This document shows, piece after piece, positions 18,571-28,097 of a stretch of 64,000 nt of DNA. The DNA is taken from positions 4,340,001 through 4,404,000 of the forward strand of contig OY729418.1 in NCBI GenBank assembly GCA_963422275.1, given 5' to 3'. The translations under genes were made by a program, and so were the position numbers. Origin of the DNA: G963422275 sp963422275 (lineage in GTDB: Bacteria; Pseudomonadota; Alphaproteobacteria; Rhodobacterales; Rhodobacteraceae). Position 1 is the first letter of the stretch; every line of letters starts with the position of its first letter. The notes beneath the pieces are model-generated. The model was not told where the DNA came from. It did not search any database and saw only the letters and a program-made list of their open reading frames with translations.

Positions 18571-19974
18571 ATGGCACACATCGAATTCTCACTTAACGGC
18601 AACTTCGAGCGAATCGAAATCGCGCACCCCACGCACACGCTGCTGGACTGGTTGCGCGAAACCAAGAAGCTGACGGGCACAAAGGAAGGATGCAACGAGG
18701 GCGACTGCGGTGCATGCACCGTGATGGTCTCTGAACATGCAAGCGGACAGGTAACCCACAAGGCCATGAATTCATGCATCCTCTTCCTGCCCCAGCTCGA
18801 TGGGAAGTCAGTTCGTACTGTTGAGGGCATCCAAGGACCCAGAGGAGAGCCGCATCCGGTCCAGAACGCCATGGTGGAGCATAACGGAAGCCAGTGCGGT
18901 TTCTGCACTCCCGGCTTTGTCATGTCCATGGTTACGGCACACCTCAACGGCCAGACCCATCACGACGACATCCTCGCTGGCAACCTGTGCCGGTGCACCG
19001 GTTACGAACCCATTGTCCGTGCTGCCAGATCTGTCGAAGACATGCCTTCGCCAAACTGGTTCCGTCCAGAAAATGAGCAAATGAAAATTCGCCGTTCCAC
19101 AATTCGGTCGGAAAGGCTTTTTGTCCCACGAATCGCGGACGAACTTGCGGCCTGGTATTTAGATCACCCTGGCGCAACTCTCGTGGCGGGAGCAACAGAC
19201 GTCGGTCTTTGGGTCACCAAGCAACTGCGGGAGCCGGAAACCGTCGCTTTCGTTTCACAGATTGAGGACCTCGCGAAAATCGAGGTATCGGATGGCACCA
19301 TCGAAATTGGCACTGCGGTTTCTCTGGCGCAACTTCAGGCATTCTTCGAGGACCGCCATACCAGCTTCGGCGAGTTGATCAGGAGGTTTGGTTCGGTCCA
19401 AGTTCGAAACGCGGCCACCATCGGAGGGAATATAGCCAACGGATCTCCGATAGGCGACGTGGCGCCAGCTCTCATCGCTCTTGGAGCGCGCCTTCGCCTC
19501 CGGAGAGGCGAGGCTCGCCGAACCATCAAGCTGGAAGATTTTTTCGTCTCGTATGGAAAGCAGGACCGAATGCCGGGAGAGTTCATCGAGGCGGTTCTGG
19601 TTCCTGACCAGGGAGACAGGCTCAAGTGCTTCAAGATTTCGAAACGGTTTGATCAGGATATTTCGGCGGTCTGCGGATGCTTCAACATTATCGTGGAAAA
19701 CGGCTTGGTAGCCTCTGCCAGAATTGCGTTCGGTGGAATGGCCGAAACCCCAAAGCGCGCCTCCAGAACGGAAAAAGCCTTGCTGGGGCGCGAGTGGGCA
19801 CACCTCACGGTTGAAGAAGCCAAGCACGCCATGTCCTCTGACTTCACCCCGATCAGCGACATGCGGGCGTCGGCGGGCTACAGGATGAACGTGGCCAGAA
19901 ATCTCCTCCTCAAGTGCTTTCTCGAATCCGGTGGTGAGGACACTCCACTGCATGTTCTCGGCTGTGCGCCATGA
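18571..19974 (+). CDS. xdhA: Xanthine dehydrogenase small subunit XdhA
   Basis: Iron-sulfur and FAD subunit of the molybdenum enzyme oxidising hypoxanthine and xanthine to urate. From the chosen ATG (467 residues): plant-type 2Fe-2S cluster with Cys41, Cys46, Cys49 and Cys69; second 2Fe-2S cluster with Cys109, Cys112, Cys140 and Cys142 (CRCTGYEP); FAD-binding domain from about residue 175 (TLVAGATDVGLWVTKQL, ATIGGNIANGSPIGD) and a CO-dehydrogenase-flavoprotein C-terminal domain. An in-frame upstream extension to 18454 has no family resemblance. The next gene overlaps by four bases (ATGA). Confidence 0.93.
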   Translation: MAHIEFSLNGNFERIEIAHPTHTLLDWLRETKKLTGTKEGCNEGDCGACTVMVSEHASGQVTHKAMNSCILFLPQLDGKSVRTVEGIQGPRGEPHPVQNAMVEHNGSQCGFCTPGFVMSMVTAHLNGQTHHDDILAGNLCRCTGYEPIVRAARSVEDMPSPNWFRPENEQMKIRRSTIRSERLFVPRIADELAAWYLDHPGATLVAGATDVGLWVTKQLREPETVAFVSQIEDLAKIEVSDGTIEIGTAVSLAQLQAFFEDRHTSFGELIRRFGSVQVRNAATIGGNIANGSPIGDVAPALIALGARLRLRRGEARRTIKLEDFFVSYGKQDRMPGEFIEAVLVPDQGDRLKCFKISKRFDQDISAVCGCFNIIVENGLVASARIAFGGMAETPKRASRTEKALLGREWAHLTVEEAKHAMSSDFTPISDMRASAGYRMNVARNLLLKCFLESGGEDTPLHVLGCAP

Positions 19975-22280
19975 CTTCAGTCTACAAGGAAATCGCGCAC
20001 GATTCCGCTGCCCGACATGTGACCGGAAACGCTTCCTACGTCGACGACATTCCCACGCTTGAAGAAACGCTGCATCTAGCGTTTGGATGGTCAGAAGTGC
20101 CGTGCGGCGTCATCGAGTCAGTCGACCTTGGCCCGGTCAAGGCTTCCGCCGGGGTCGTCGGTGTCCTGCTCGCATGCGACCTGCCCGCTGCCAACGATGT
20201 TTCACCGTCCGCAAGCAACGAACCGCTCCTCGCGGAAGAAAGCGTGAATTTCGTCGGACAACCCATCTTTATGGTGATTGCGACAAGCCACCGCAATGCG
20301 CGCAAAGCCGCTCGGCTCGCCAAGGTCGTGGTAGATGAACGCGAGCCAATCCTCTCCATCGATGACGCGCTCCGGGTCGGAAGCCGATTTGAAAATCCAC
20401 TCCTTTACGAGTCGGGCGACCCGGATGGAGCCATCGCAGCCGCGCATCGCAAGATTGAAGGAAAAATAGAAATCGGCGGACAGGAGCACTTCTATCTGGA
20501 GGGTCAGGTTGCACTGGCCGTTCCGATGGAAGGCTCGGACATGCTGGTTTACAGTTCAAGCCAGCACCCTACCGAAATCCAGCACAAGGTTGCCGAATCG
20601 TTGGGCATTGCAATGAATGCCGTGCGGATCGAAGTGCGCCGAATGGGCGGAGGATTTGGGGGCAAGGAGAGTCAGGCCAACGCTCTGGCCTGCGCCTGCG
20701 CGTTGGCAGCCCGCGTGACCGGGCGCCCGTGCAAGATGCGTTACGACCGCGACGACGACATGATCCTGACCGGAAAGCGGCATGATTTCCGCATCGAGTA
20801 CGAGGCGGGGTTTGACCGCGACGGGAGGATTGCGGGAGTCATTTTCAGGCAGTTCGCTAGGTGCGGATGGTCGCAGGACCTGTCTTTGCCGGTGGCCGAC
20901 CGCGCAATGCTCCACGCGGACAATGCATATCACCTGCCAGCCGCGAGGATCTCTTCGGACCGCCTCCGAACCAACACGCAATCCGCCACGGCGTTTCGCG
21001 GGTTCGGCGGGCCTCAGGGCATGGTCGGCATCGAACGGGTCCTTGACCACATCGCGCACGAGCTCGGACGAGACCCAGCAAAAATCAGACAAATCAACCT
21101 GTACCGTGATTCCGAAAAAGATGTTCTGCAACGGACACCCTACGGAATGCCGGTCGAAGACAGCGTGATTCGCGAGGTCACCCAAGAACTGCTTGAGAAT
21201 TCAAACTACAGCGAGCGCCGTTCGAGAATCCGCGAGTGGAACTCGAAACACGAGTATCTGAAGCGTGGCATCGCGTACACGCCCGTCAAGTTCGGAATTT
21301 CGTTCACGCTGACCCACCTGAACCAGGCCGGGGCCCTCGTTCATGTCTATCAGGACGGGTCAATCCACCTGAACCACGGCGGAACCGAGATGGGTCAGGG
21401 ACTCTTCGTGAAGGTCGCTCAAGTCGCTGCAAATGCTTTCGATCAACCAATCGATTCGGTCAAGATCACGGCGACAGACACTGGCAAGGTGCCAAACACC
21501 TCTGCGACGGCGGCATCATCGGGATCAGACATTAACGGAATGGCGGTCAAGTGCGCCTGCGACAAGATCGTCGGCCGGATATCTGCAAGTCTTGCATCTC
21601 TGCATCAGGTAGAGCCTGAATTCGTTCGCCTCGAGCAAGGCGAGTTTCATGTTGGCAGCGAGACATACACCTTCAAGGAAGCGGTTAATCTTGCCTACAT
21701 GAACCGGGTTTCGCTCTCGGCCACAGGGTTCTATGCCACCCCGAAGATCAATTGGGACCGCCGTTTGGGTCGCGGTCGTCCGTTCTTCTATTTCGCATAC
21801 GGCGCGGCCGTTTCCGAGATCGTCATCGACACGCTGACGGGCGAGAACCGAATACTTCGAGCTGACCTGCTGCACGATGCCGGCAGTTCGCTGAACCCAG
21901 CAATCGACATAGGCCAAATTGAAGGAGGATACGTTCAGTGCGCCGGGTGGCTGACCACAGAAGAGCTGGTATGGGATCGCAACGGGCGACTGATGACACA
22001 CGCTCCGTCCACCTACAAGATACCGACATGCTCAGACCGGCCAGATGCATTCAATGTCTCCCTTTGGGGAAAGGGCCGCAACCGTCAAGAAACGATCTAC
22101 CGATCGAAGGCAGTCGGAGAACCGCCGTTCATGCTCGGGATATCGGTACTCATGGCACTGTCGGACGCAGTCAGCGCTTGCGGAGAGTACAAGCGCTACC
22201 CTGCACTCGATGCCCCAGCCACACCAGAGCGAATTCTGGCGGCGGTGAACAGAATAAAGATCTCTTCCCATGAGCATTGA
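19971..22280 (+). CDS. xdhB: Xanthine dehydrogenase molybdopterin-binding subunit XdhB
   Basis: Catalytic molybdenum subunit, 769 residues. It contains the aldehyde oxidase/xanthine dehydrogenase a/b hammerhead domain (residues 1-140), then RRMGGGFGGKESQ, TAFRGFGGPQGM, the pterin-site TAASSGSDINGMA, and KAVGEPPFMLG with the catalytic glutamate near the C-terminus. Together with XdhA it forms the split bacterial XDH. It overlaps both xdhA (four bases) and xdhC (eleven bases). Confidence 0.94.
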   Translation: MTSVYKEIAHDSAARHVTGNASYVDDIPTLEETLHLAFGWSEVPCGVIESVDLGPVKASAGVVGVLLACDLPAANDVSPSASNEPLLAEESVNFVGQPIFMVIATSHRNARKAARLAKVVVDEREPILSIDDALRVGSRFENPLLYESGDPDGAIAAAHRKIEGKIEIGGQEHFYLEGQVALAVPMEGSDMLVYSSSQHPTEIQHKVAESLGIAMNAVRIEVRRMGGGFGGKESQANALACACALAARVTGRPCKMRYDRDDDMILTGKRHDFRIEYEAGFDRDGRIAGVIFRQFARCGWSQDLSLPVADRAMLHADNAYHLPAARISSDRLRTNTQSATAFRGFGGPQGMVGIERVLDHIAHELGRDPAKIRQINLYRDSEKDVLQRTPYGMPVEDSVIREVTQELLENSNYSERRSRIREWNSKHEYLKRGIAYTPVKFGISFTLTHLNQAGALVHVYQDGSIHLNHGGTEMGQGLFVKVAQVAANAFDQPIDSVKITATDTGKVPNTSATAASSGSDINGMAVKCACDKIVGRISASLASLHQVEPEFVRLEQGEFHVGSETYTFKEAVNLAYMNRVSLSATGFYATPKINWDRRLGRGRPFFYFAYGAAVSEIVIDTLTGENRILRADLLHDAGSSLNPAIDIGQIEGGYVQCAGWLTTEELVWDRNGRLMTHAPSTYKIPTCSDRPDAFNVSLWGKGRNRQETIYRSKAVGEPPFMLGISVLMALSDAVSACGEYKRYPALDAPATPERILAAVNRIKISSHEH

Positions 22281-23235
22281 CATCGCCGACCTGGAACGGG
22301 TCGCCAGCGAGGCCGGTCGACTCGCGCGAGTTCTCGTCGTGGAGACCGCAGGCTCTGCGCCAAGAGAGCCTGGCGCGGCGATGACGGTATGGGAGGGCGG
22401 CAGATGTGGAACCATCGGAGGTGGTGCCTTAGAGTTCGCGGCGGAAGCGACGGCCCGCAAAAGACTCGCCGAAAACATGCGAGAGCCGCTCCTGGTCCGC
22501 CAGCCTCTCGGTCCCGGACTAGGACAATGCTGTGGCGGGTCGGTTGTTCTGCTCACCGAGGTATTTGACCAGCAGCGGCTTGCGACAATAAAGGGCTCCG
22601 CTGATATCCCAGTCGCATTCGTTCGCCCCGTAAGGGGAACCTTGCAAACACATCCTGGGAAACTTGTGGAATGTTCCGCCGAATGGACTGTTGCGGGCGA
22701 GCCGGCGAAGCCGTTGCTCAGGGACGGGTGGATCTTCGAGCCGCTTGCGCGAAACAAGAGGAGCGTCTGGGTGTTTGGCGCCGGTCATGTTGGCCGGGCG
22801 ATCGTTTCTGCCCTTTCACCTCTGCCCGAGTTCGCCATTACTTGGGTGGACGTGGATTCCGCCAGGTTTCCCAAAGAGATTCCCGATGAAGTGGACCGGC
22901 TAGTTTCGGTCAATCCTTCCGACGCCGTGGCGCATGCCCCGGCGAACGCCGAACATTTGGTACTCACCTACTCTCACGCGTTTGACCTTGACATATGCGA
23001 CCGGCTGCTTGCTTGTGAATTCCGATATGTTGGACTTATCGGGTCGGCTTCGAAATGGGCTCGCTTCCGAAGGCGGTTGATCGAGTTCGGTCATGATGCC
23101 AAGCTTGTCGATCAGATAGCCTGCCCAATCGGGGACCCGTCGCTTGGAAAGCATCCTTGGGCCATTGCCGTTGGCGTCACAGCATGCTTAATTGCCGACA
23201 AGGCGAAAGAAAACGCGAAGGCCACCTTACCTTGA
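22270..23235 (+). CDS. xdhC: Xanthine dehydrogenase accessory protein XdhC
   Basis: XdhC binds molybdenum cofactor, supports its sulfuration and inserts it into XdhB. The 321-residue protein has the N-terminal CoxI/XdhC domain with VETAGSAPREPGAAM and the conserved GQCCGGSV motif, and the C-terminal Rossmann domain WVFGAGHVGRAIV. Its stop overlaps the TTG start of the next gene (TTGA), linking enzyme maturation and purine uptake in one operon. Confidence 0.93.
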   Translation: MSIDIADLERVASEAGRLARVLVVETAGSAPREPGAAMTVWEGGRCGTIGGGALEFAAEATARKRLAENMREPLLVRQPLGPGLGQCCGGSVVLLTEVFDQQRLATIKGSADIPVAFVRPVRGTLQTHPGKLVECSAEWTVAGEPAKPLLRDGWIFEPLARNKRSVWVFGAGHVGRAIVSALSPLPEFAITWVDVDSARFPKEIPDEVDRLVSVNPSDAVAHAPANAEHLVLTYSHAFDLDICDRLLACEFRYVGLIGSASKWARFRRRLIEFGHDAKLVDQIACPIGDPSLGKHPWAIAVGVTACLIADKAKENAKATLP

Positions 23236-24767
23236 CATTCTTTTTCAGCGCAGACGGACTTTCCAAGTCCTATCCCGGGGTCAAGGCTAACGACGGGATA
23301 TCGTTCGGGCTGAAACAAGGCGAAATCCATGCTCTTCTCGGGGAAAACGGGTCAGGCAAGTCCACGCTGGTCAAAACCATGTACGGACTAGTCCATCCGG
23401 ACGATGGGCGGATGGAATTCCAAGGGTTGGCATATGCCCCGTCAGACCCGAACGCGGCACGCGCTGCGGGAATCACGATGGTGTTCCAGCACTTCTCGCT
23501 TTTTGACGCACTGACCGTGTCCGAGAACATAGCGCTCGGAGTGGAGAATGCGCCATCTTCCGGCCAGCTATCGCGACTGATCGCCAAGACTGGTGAGAAC
23601 TACGGCCTGCCGCTGCAGCCTGACCGTCGAGTGGGCGATCTTTCGGCTGGTGAGCGCCAGCGGGTCGAGATCATCCGGTGCCTGTTGCAGGATCCTACGC
23701 TATTGATCATGGATGAGCCGACCTCAGTCCTGACACCTCAAGAGGCAGGCATTCTCTTCGAGACACTCCGCAAGCTTTCGAACGAGAACACGACGATCCT
23801 CTACATTTCCCACAAACTCGAGGAGATTCGCACACTCTGCGATGCAGCGACGATTCTGCGGGCCGGCAAGGTTGTAGCCACCTGCGAACCGAGTTCACAA
23901 ACGGCTAGAGAGCTGGCCGAGATGATGGTCGGCAGCTCTCTAAAGGCGCCAGTGCGGAATTTGGAAGAAACTGGTGGCGGACCTGTTTTTCAAGTTGATG
24001 GGCTATCGTTGCCATCGCCAGACATTTTCGGAGCCAGTCTTGACAAAATCTCCTTCAGCGTTCGGAGCAAGGAGATTCTCGGCATTGCCGGCATTGCCGG
24101 CAACGGTCAGGAGGAACTTGTTGCCGTTCTTTCCGGCGAACTGCAGGCAGCCGCCGGACAAATCCTGATCGATGGTCAAGATGTCGGTCAGGCAAGTCCG
24201 ACAGAACGACGGAGACGCGGTTTGCTCACAGCACCCGAAGAGCGGCTGGGCCATGCCGCTGCGCCGGACATGACGCTTACCGAGAACGCTTACATGACCG
24301 GATTCGTCACGCAAGACCTGCTGGCGCGGGGATTCATCAAGTGGCCGAAGGCCGCAAAGTTTGCCGAAGAGATCGTTGAGCGATTCGATGTCAGGACGCC
24401 TAGCGTGGAGAACAATGCACGCTCGCTTTCCGGCGGCAATCTCCAGAAGTTCGTGATTGGACGCGAAATACTCCAGAATCCGCGCGCACTGGTTGTCAAC
24501 CAGCCGACTTGGGGTGTCGACGCGGCAGCAGCGTCATCTATCCGACAAGCACTCCTGGACCTCGCCGGTCTTGGTTCCGCCGTCGTCGTTGTCAGTCAGG
24601 ACCTAGACGAACTCATTGAGATTTCGGGAACGATCGCGGTCCTGAACGAGGGTAGGCTATCCGAGGCAAGACCGGTTGGGCAACTGACGCGCGATGAGAT
24701 CGGCCTCATGATGGGGGGCGTCCACGGCTTCCCCCAAGCGCAAGGGCAAGCTGTTGCTGCGACTTGA
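23232..24767 (+). CDS. ABC transporter ATPase, nucleoside/purine (BMP) class
   Basis: Double-domain ATPase of a nucleoside-type importer, about 511 residues. First domain: Walker A GENGSGKST, signature LSAGERQRVEI, Walker B LLIMDEPTSVLT. Second domain: degenerate P-loop IAGNGQEEL and signature LSGGNLQKFVIGREI, as usual in this class. The start is taken as TTG at 23232, which overlaps the xdhC stop and begins just before the conserved DGLSKSYPGVKAND; reading-frame extension to 23157 overlaps xdhC and lacks resemblance. Confidence 0.88.
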   Translation: MTFFFSADGLSKSYPGVKANDGISFGLKQGEIHALLGENGSGKSTLVKTMYGLVHPDDGRMEFQGLAYAPSDPNAARAAGITMVFQHFSLFDALTVSENIALGVENAPSSGQLSRLIAKTGENYGLPLQPDRRVGDLSAGERQRVEIIRCLLQDPTLLIMDEPTSVLTPQEAGILFETLRKLSNENTTILYISHKLEEIRTLCDAATILRAGKVVATCEPSSQTARELAEMMVGSSLKAPVRNLEETGGGPVFQVDGLSLPSPDIFGASLDKISFSVRSKEILGIAGIAGNGQEELVAVLSGELQAAAGQILIDGQDVGQASPTERRRRGLLTAPEERLGHAAAPDMTLTENAYMTGFVTQDLLARGFIKWPKAAKFAEEIVERFDVRTPSVENNARSLSGGNLQKFVIGREILQNPRALVVNQPTWGVDAAAASSIRQALLDLAGLGSAVVVVSQDLDELIEISGTIAVLNEGRLSEARPVGQLTRDEIGLMMGGVHGFPQAQGQAVAAT

Positions 24768-25838
24768 ACGCCGGCGAGCGCCGTCCCGGCTATGGACGGC
24801 TGCAACACCTGTTGTGGCAGTGGCAGCGACCATGCTCGCTGGAGCCGTCATGTTCGCGTTGCTCGACAAGGATCCTGTTGAAGCCATCCGCACGATCTTT
24901 TGGGCGCCGCTGTTTGACGAGAACCTCGCTTCCTACGCACGTCCGCAAATTCTCGTCAAGGCGGCACCGCTAATCCTGATCGCCATCGGCTTTCTCTCGG
25001 GTTCCGGGCCAACATCTGGAACATCGGAGCAGAGGGGCAGTACATCATCGGTGCCATCGCGGGCGGCGCGACCGCGCTGGCACTCTACCCTCTCGATGCA
25101 TGGTGGATATTTCCCCTGATGATTCTGGCCGGGACGCTCGGCGGCATCCTTTGGGCAATGATCCCCGCGATACTGAAGGTTCGATTCAACACCAACGAAA
25201 TACTGGTCTCCCTCATGCTTGTCTATGTTGCAGAACAAGCGCTTGCGGCGGTTTCGCTGGGAGTCCTGCGGAACCCCGAGGGAGCCGGGTTCCCGGGTTC
25301 TCGCAATCTGCAGCACTATGAAAGCGCATCAAACAGCGAACTGATACCGGGCACCGGAATTCATCTAGGCGTCATTGTCGCAGCCCTGACAATTGTTGCC
25401 GCCTATGCCCTGATTCACCAGCACAAGCTTGGGTTCCAGATCAGATTGACTGGCGAATCCATCCGCGCCGCCCGCTTGGCTGGCGTAAGACCCGGTTTGC
25501 TCACGATTTTCTGCCTTGGCACCGGAGGGGCTTTGGCAGGTGTCGCCGGGACCTTCGAATTATCCGGCCCTTCCGGCCAGCTCAACATCGATTTCAATGT
25601 TGGCTACGGGTTCACGGCAATCATCGTTGCATTTCTCGGTAGGCTGAACCCGGTCGGGATCACGCTAGCCGGACTGCTGATGGCTCTCACCTACATCGGC
25701 GGAGAGTTGGCCCAGTTCATGATGGGACTTCCGGCAGCGGCAATCCAGGCATTCCAAGGCATGCTTCTCTTCTTCCTGCTTGCCGTGGATTTTCTGTCAA
25801 GATACCGCATTGCAATGCGGACTCCCCTAGTCTCCTGA
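24754..25838 (+). pseudogene. ABC transporter permease 1 (BMP class), frameshifted
   Basis: Inner-membrane permease of the same importer, broken by one missing base near 25001-25005. The first part (TTG at 24754: LRLERRRAPS, then VKAAPLILIAIGF) runs out of frame at about 25003; after adding one base the sequence continues as FRANIWNIGAEGQYIIGAI and onward through the frame open to 25838. The combined protein, about 360 residues, would have the normal length. Either the gene is inactive or the missing base is a sequencing or assembly error. The second permease follows after one base, so the operon is otherwise intact. Confidence 0.85.
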
Positions 25839-25839
25839 C

Positions 25840-26772
25840 ATGGACTTCTCAGCCATCAATCCACTCACGCTAATCGCCACCATGATCGTGGCTTCGATCC
25901 CCGTAATGTCGGCCTCAATCGGAGAACTCGTGGTCGAACGATCCGGCGTGCTCAATTTGGGCGTGGAAGGCATGATGATCATCGGCGCTGCCTGCGGTTT
26001 CATTACGGCCGTTGAAACCGGCTTGCCCATCGCCGGAGTGATTGCAGGCGTTGCCGCCGGGGCCGCCCTGTCCTTGGTATTCGGGCTACTTACACAGTAC
26101 CTGCACTCCAACCAAGTCGCGACCGGATTGGCGCTGACTCTGTTCGGACTCGGCTTTGCCGCCTTGCTGGGCCAAGCCTATTCTGGAATCAAGCCCCCCA
26201 CCTTCCCGCGCCCCGAATTCGGCTTCCTTTCAGAAATTCCGGTTATCGGAGTAATTGCGTTCAGTTACGACTATCTTGTCTACGTGTCATTTCTAGTCGT
26301 GCTCGCCGTCTGGCTGTTCTTCAAGTTCACTCGCTCGGGCCTTGCGCTTCGCGCGATCGGTGAAAATCATGACGCCGCCCATGCGCTTGGCTACAGAGTG
26401 ATCAGGACCAGGCTGCTTGCAATAATGTTCGGCGGGGCATGCGCAGGCTTGGGAGGCGCGTATCTCTCGCTGATTCGCGTGCCGCAGTGGACCGAAGGCC
26501 TTACTGCAGGGGCTGGCTGGATCGCGCTCGCACTTGTCGTCTTCGCGTCGTGGCGACCGCTGCGGGTTGTGCTTGGAGCATTCCTCTTCGGCGGGGTGAC
26601 GTTGCTTCAGCTGAATTTGCAGGCCGTGGGCGTGGAGATCAATGCTGCATACTTGTCAATGTCACCGTACGTTGTTACAATTCTGGTGCTTGTGGTGATG
26701 TCATCCGCCAAGTTGCGCGGGGCAAATGCCGCCCCCGCTTCCCTTGGAAGGCCATTCCACCTGTCAGCGTAG
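25840..26772 (+). CDS. ABC transporter permease 2 (BMP class)
   Basis: Second permease of the nucleoside-type importer, 310 residues with 8-9 hydrophobic segments. ELVVERSGVLNLGVEGMMIIGA and RAIGENHDAAHALGYRV are signature stretches of this permease family (BPD_transp_2). It starts directly after the first permease and is followed by the binding protein gene. Confidence 0.9.
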   Translation: MDFSAINPLTLIATMIVASIPVMSASIGELVVERSGVLNLGVEGMMIIGAACGFITAVETGLPIAGVIAGVAAGAALSLVFGLLTQYLHSNQVATGLALTLFGLGFAALLGQAYSGIKPPTFPRPEFGFLSEIPVIGVIAFSYDYLVYVSFLVVLAVWLFFKFTRSGLALRAIGENHDAAHALGYRVIRTRLLAIMFGGACAGLGGAYLSLIRVPQWTEGLTAGAGWIALALVVFASWRPLRVVLGAFLFGGVTLLQLNLQAVGVEINAAYLSMSPYVVTILVLVVMSSAKLRGANAAPASLGRPFHLSA

Positions 26773-26821
26773 AGAAATCATTGCCTGTGTTGCTTTTTGG
26801 GCACATCAAATGGAGGAACTC

Positions 26822-27901
26822 ATGAATTTTCGAAGGTTGCGCACAGTTCTCGCGGTGTCGGCAGGAGCAACAGCCCTTTTGGTATCTGCTGTTGCCGCCG
26901 AGCCGCTGAAGGTGGGCTTTATCTATGTCGGTCCCGTAACCGACTTCGGGTGGACCTACGAACATGACCAAGGAAGGCTCGCCGTCGAGGAAGCACTAGG
27001 CGACAAGGTCGAGACCACATACATTGAAAGCGTGCCTGAGGGCGCCGATGCCGAACGCGTGCTCACCCAGATGGCGCTTTCAGGAAACAAACTGATTTTC
27101 ACGACTTCGTTCGGCTACATGGATCCGACAATCAACGTCGCCGCGAAATTTCCGGACGTGAAGTTCGAGCATGCGACCGGCTTCAAGCGAGCCGACAACG
27201 TCTCGACCTATTCAGCCCGCTTCTACGAAGGCCGTGCCATGATCGGGCACATTGCCGGAAAGATGACCAAGACCAACAAGATTGGCTACGTCGCATCGTA
27301 TCCGATTCCCGAGGTCATTCGCGGAATCAATGCCGCCTACCTGCATGCCAAGAAGGCAAACCCGGACGTTGAGTTCAAGATTGTTTGGGTGTTCACGTGG
27401 TTCGATCCCGCGAAGGAGGCCAGCGCCGCGGAGACGCTGATTTCGCAGGGCGTCGACATCATCATGACCCACACCGACAGTCCGGCGTCAATGAATCTTG
27501 CCGAGGCGAACGGAATCCATGCATTCGGACAGGCTTCCGACATGTCGAAGTTCGGACCGAACGCCCAATTGACCGCGATCATCGACAACTGGGGACCCTA
27601 CTATGTTTCTCGTGCGCAAGCGGTGATCGACGGCACTTGGGAAAGCGTCGATACTTGGGACGGTATTGCCCCGGGAATGGTGGCGTTCGCACCGTTCTCC
27701 GATCAAATTCCAGCTGACGTCCAGGCTGAGGCCCAAGCCATCGCGGACTCAATTGCCGCTGGAACCTATCATCCGTTCACTGGCCCGATAAACCGGCAGG
27801 ACGGCTCGCCCTGGCTGGCCGAAGGCGAGGTCGCCGATGACGGCACCTTGGTAGGAATGAATTTCTACGTTGAGGGTGTTGAGGGTTCCATCCCAGAGTA
27901 G
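26822..27901 (+). CDS. BMP-family substrate-binding protein
   Basis: Periplasmic binding protein of the PF02608 (BmpA) family, about 359 residues. The ATG at 26822 gives a signal peptide ending in VSAVAAEPL (cleavage about residue 26); there is no lipobox cysteine, so the protein is soluble. VGFIYVGPVTDFGWTYEHDQGR and HTDSPASMNLAEANGIHAFGQASDM are characteristic. Being the last gene of the xdhABC operon, its ligand is probably a purine base or nucleoside; this is inference from context. Confidence 0.9.
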   Translation: MNFRRLRTVLAVSAGATALLVSAVAAEPLKVGFIYVGPVTDFGWTYEHDQGRLAVEEALGDKVETTYIESVPEGADAERVLTQMALSGNKLIFTTSFGYMDPTINVAAKFPDVKFEHATGFKRADNVSTYSARFYEGRAMIGHIAGKMTKTNKIGYVASYPIPEVIRGINAAYLHAKKANPDVEFKIVWVFTWFDPAKEASAAETLISQGVDIIMTHTDSPASMNLAEANGIHAFGQASDMSKFGPNAQLTAIIDNWGPYYVSRAQAVIDGTWESVDTWDGIAPGMVAFAPFSDQIPADVQAEAQAIADSIAAGTYHPFTGPINRQDGSPWLAEGEVADDGTLVGMNFYVEGVEGSIPE

Positions 27902-27917
27902 TCTAACAACATCTACC

Positions 27918-27947
27918 GAGCGCTCTCGACTTAAGTCGAGAGCGCTC
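27918..27947. terminator. Perfect 30-base palindrome after the purine operon
   Basis: Two exact 15-base arms (left arm GAGCGCTCTCGACTT) with no spacer, beginning 16 bases after the binding-protein stop. It can form a very stable hairpin, though with no T-run on the plus strand. I read it as an operon terminator or mRNA 3'-stabilising hairpin; an operator for the downstream gene is the alternative. Confidence 0.65.
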
Positions 27948-28097
27948 AATCCGCACACTAAACGCTAGACAATCCCTCGCTTGCTTCGACTATACGTGAT
28001 GTGCCAGTCGCTGCACATGGATTCCGCAACTGATGGCATTGGAGCACAAAAACTGCCTGCAAGTGCGCATGCGCCCACCACATCTTGAGGTGCGCGC

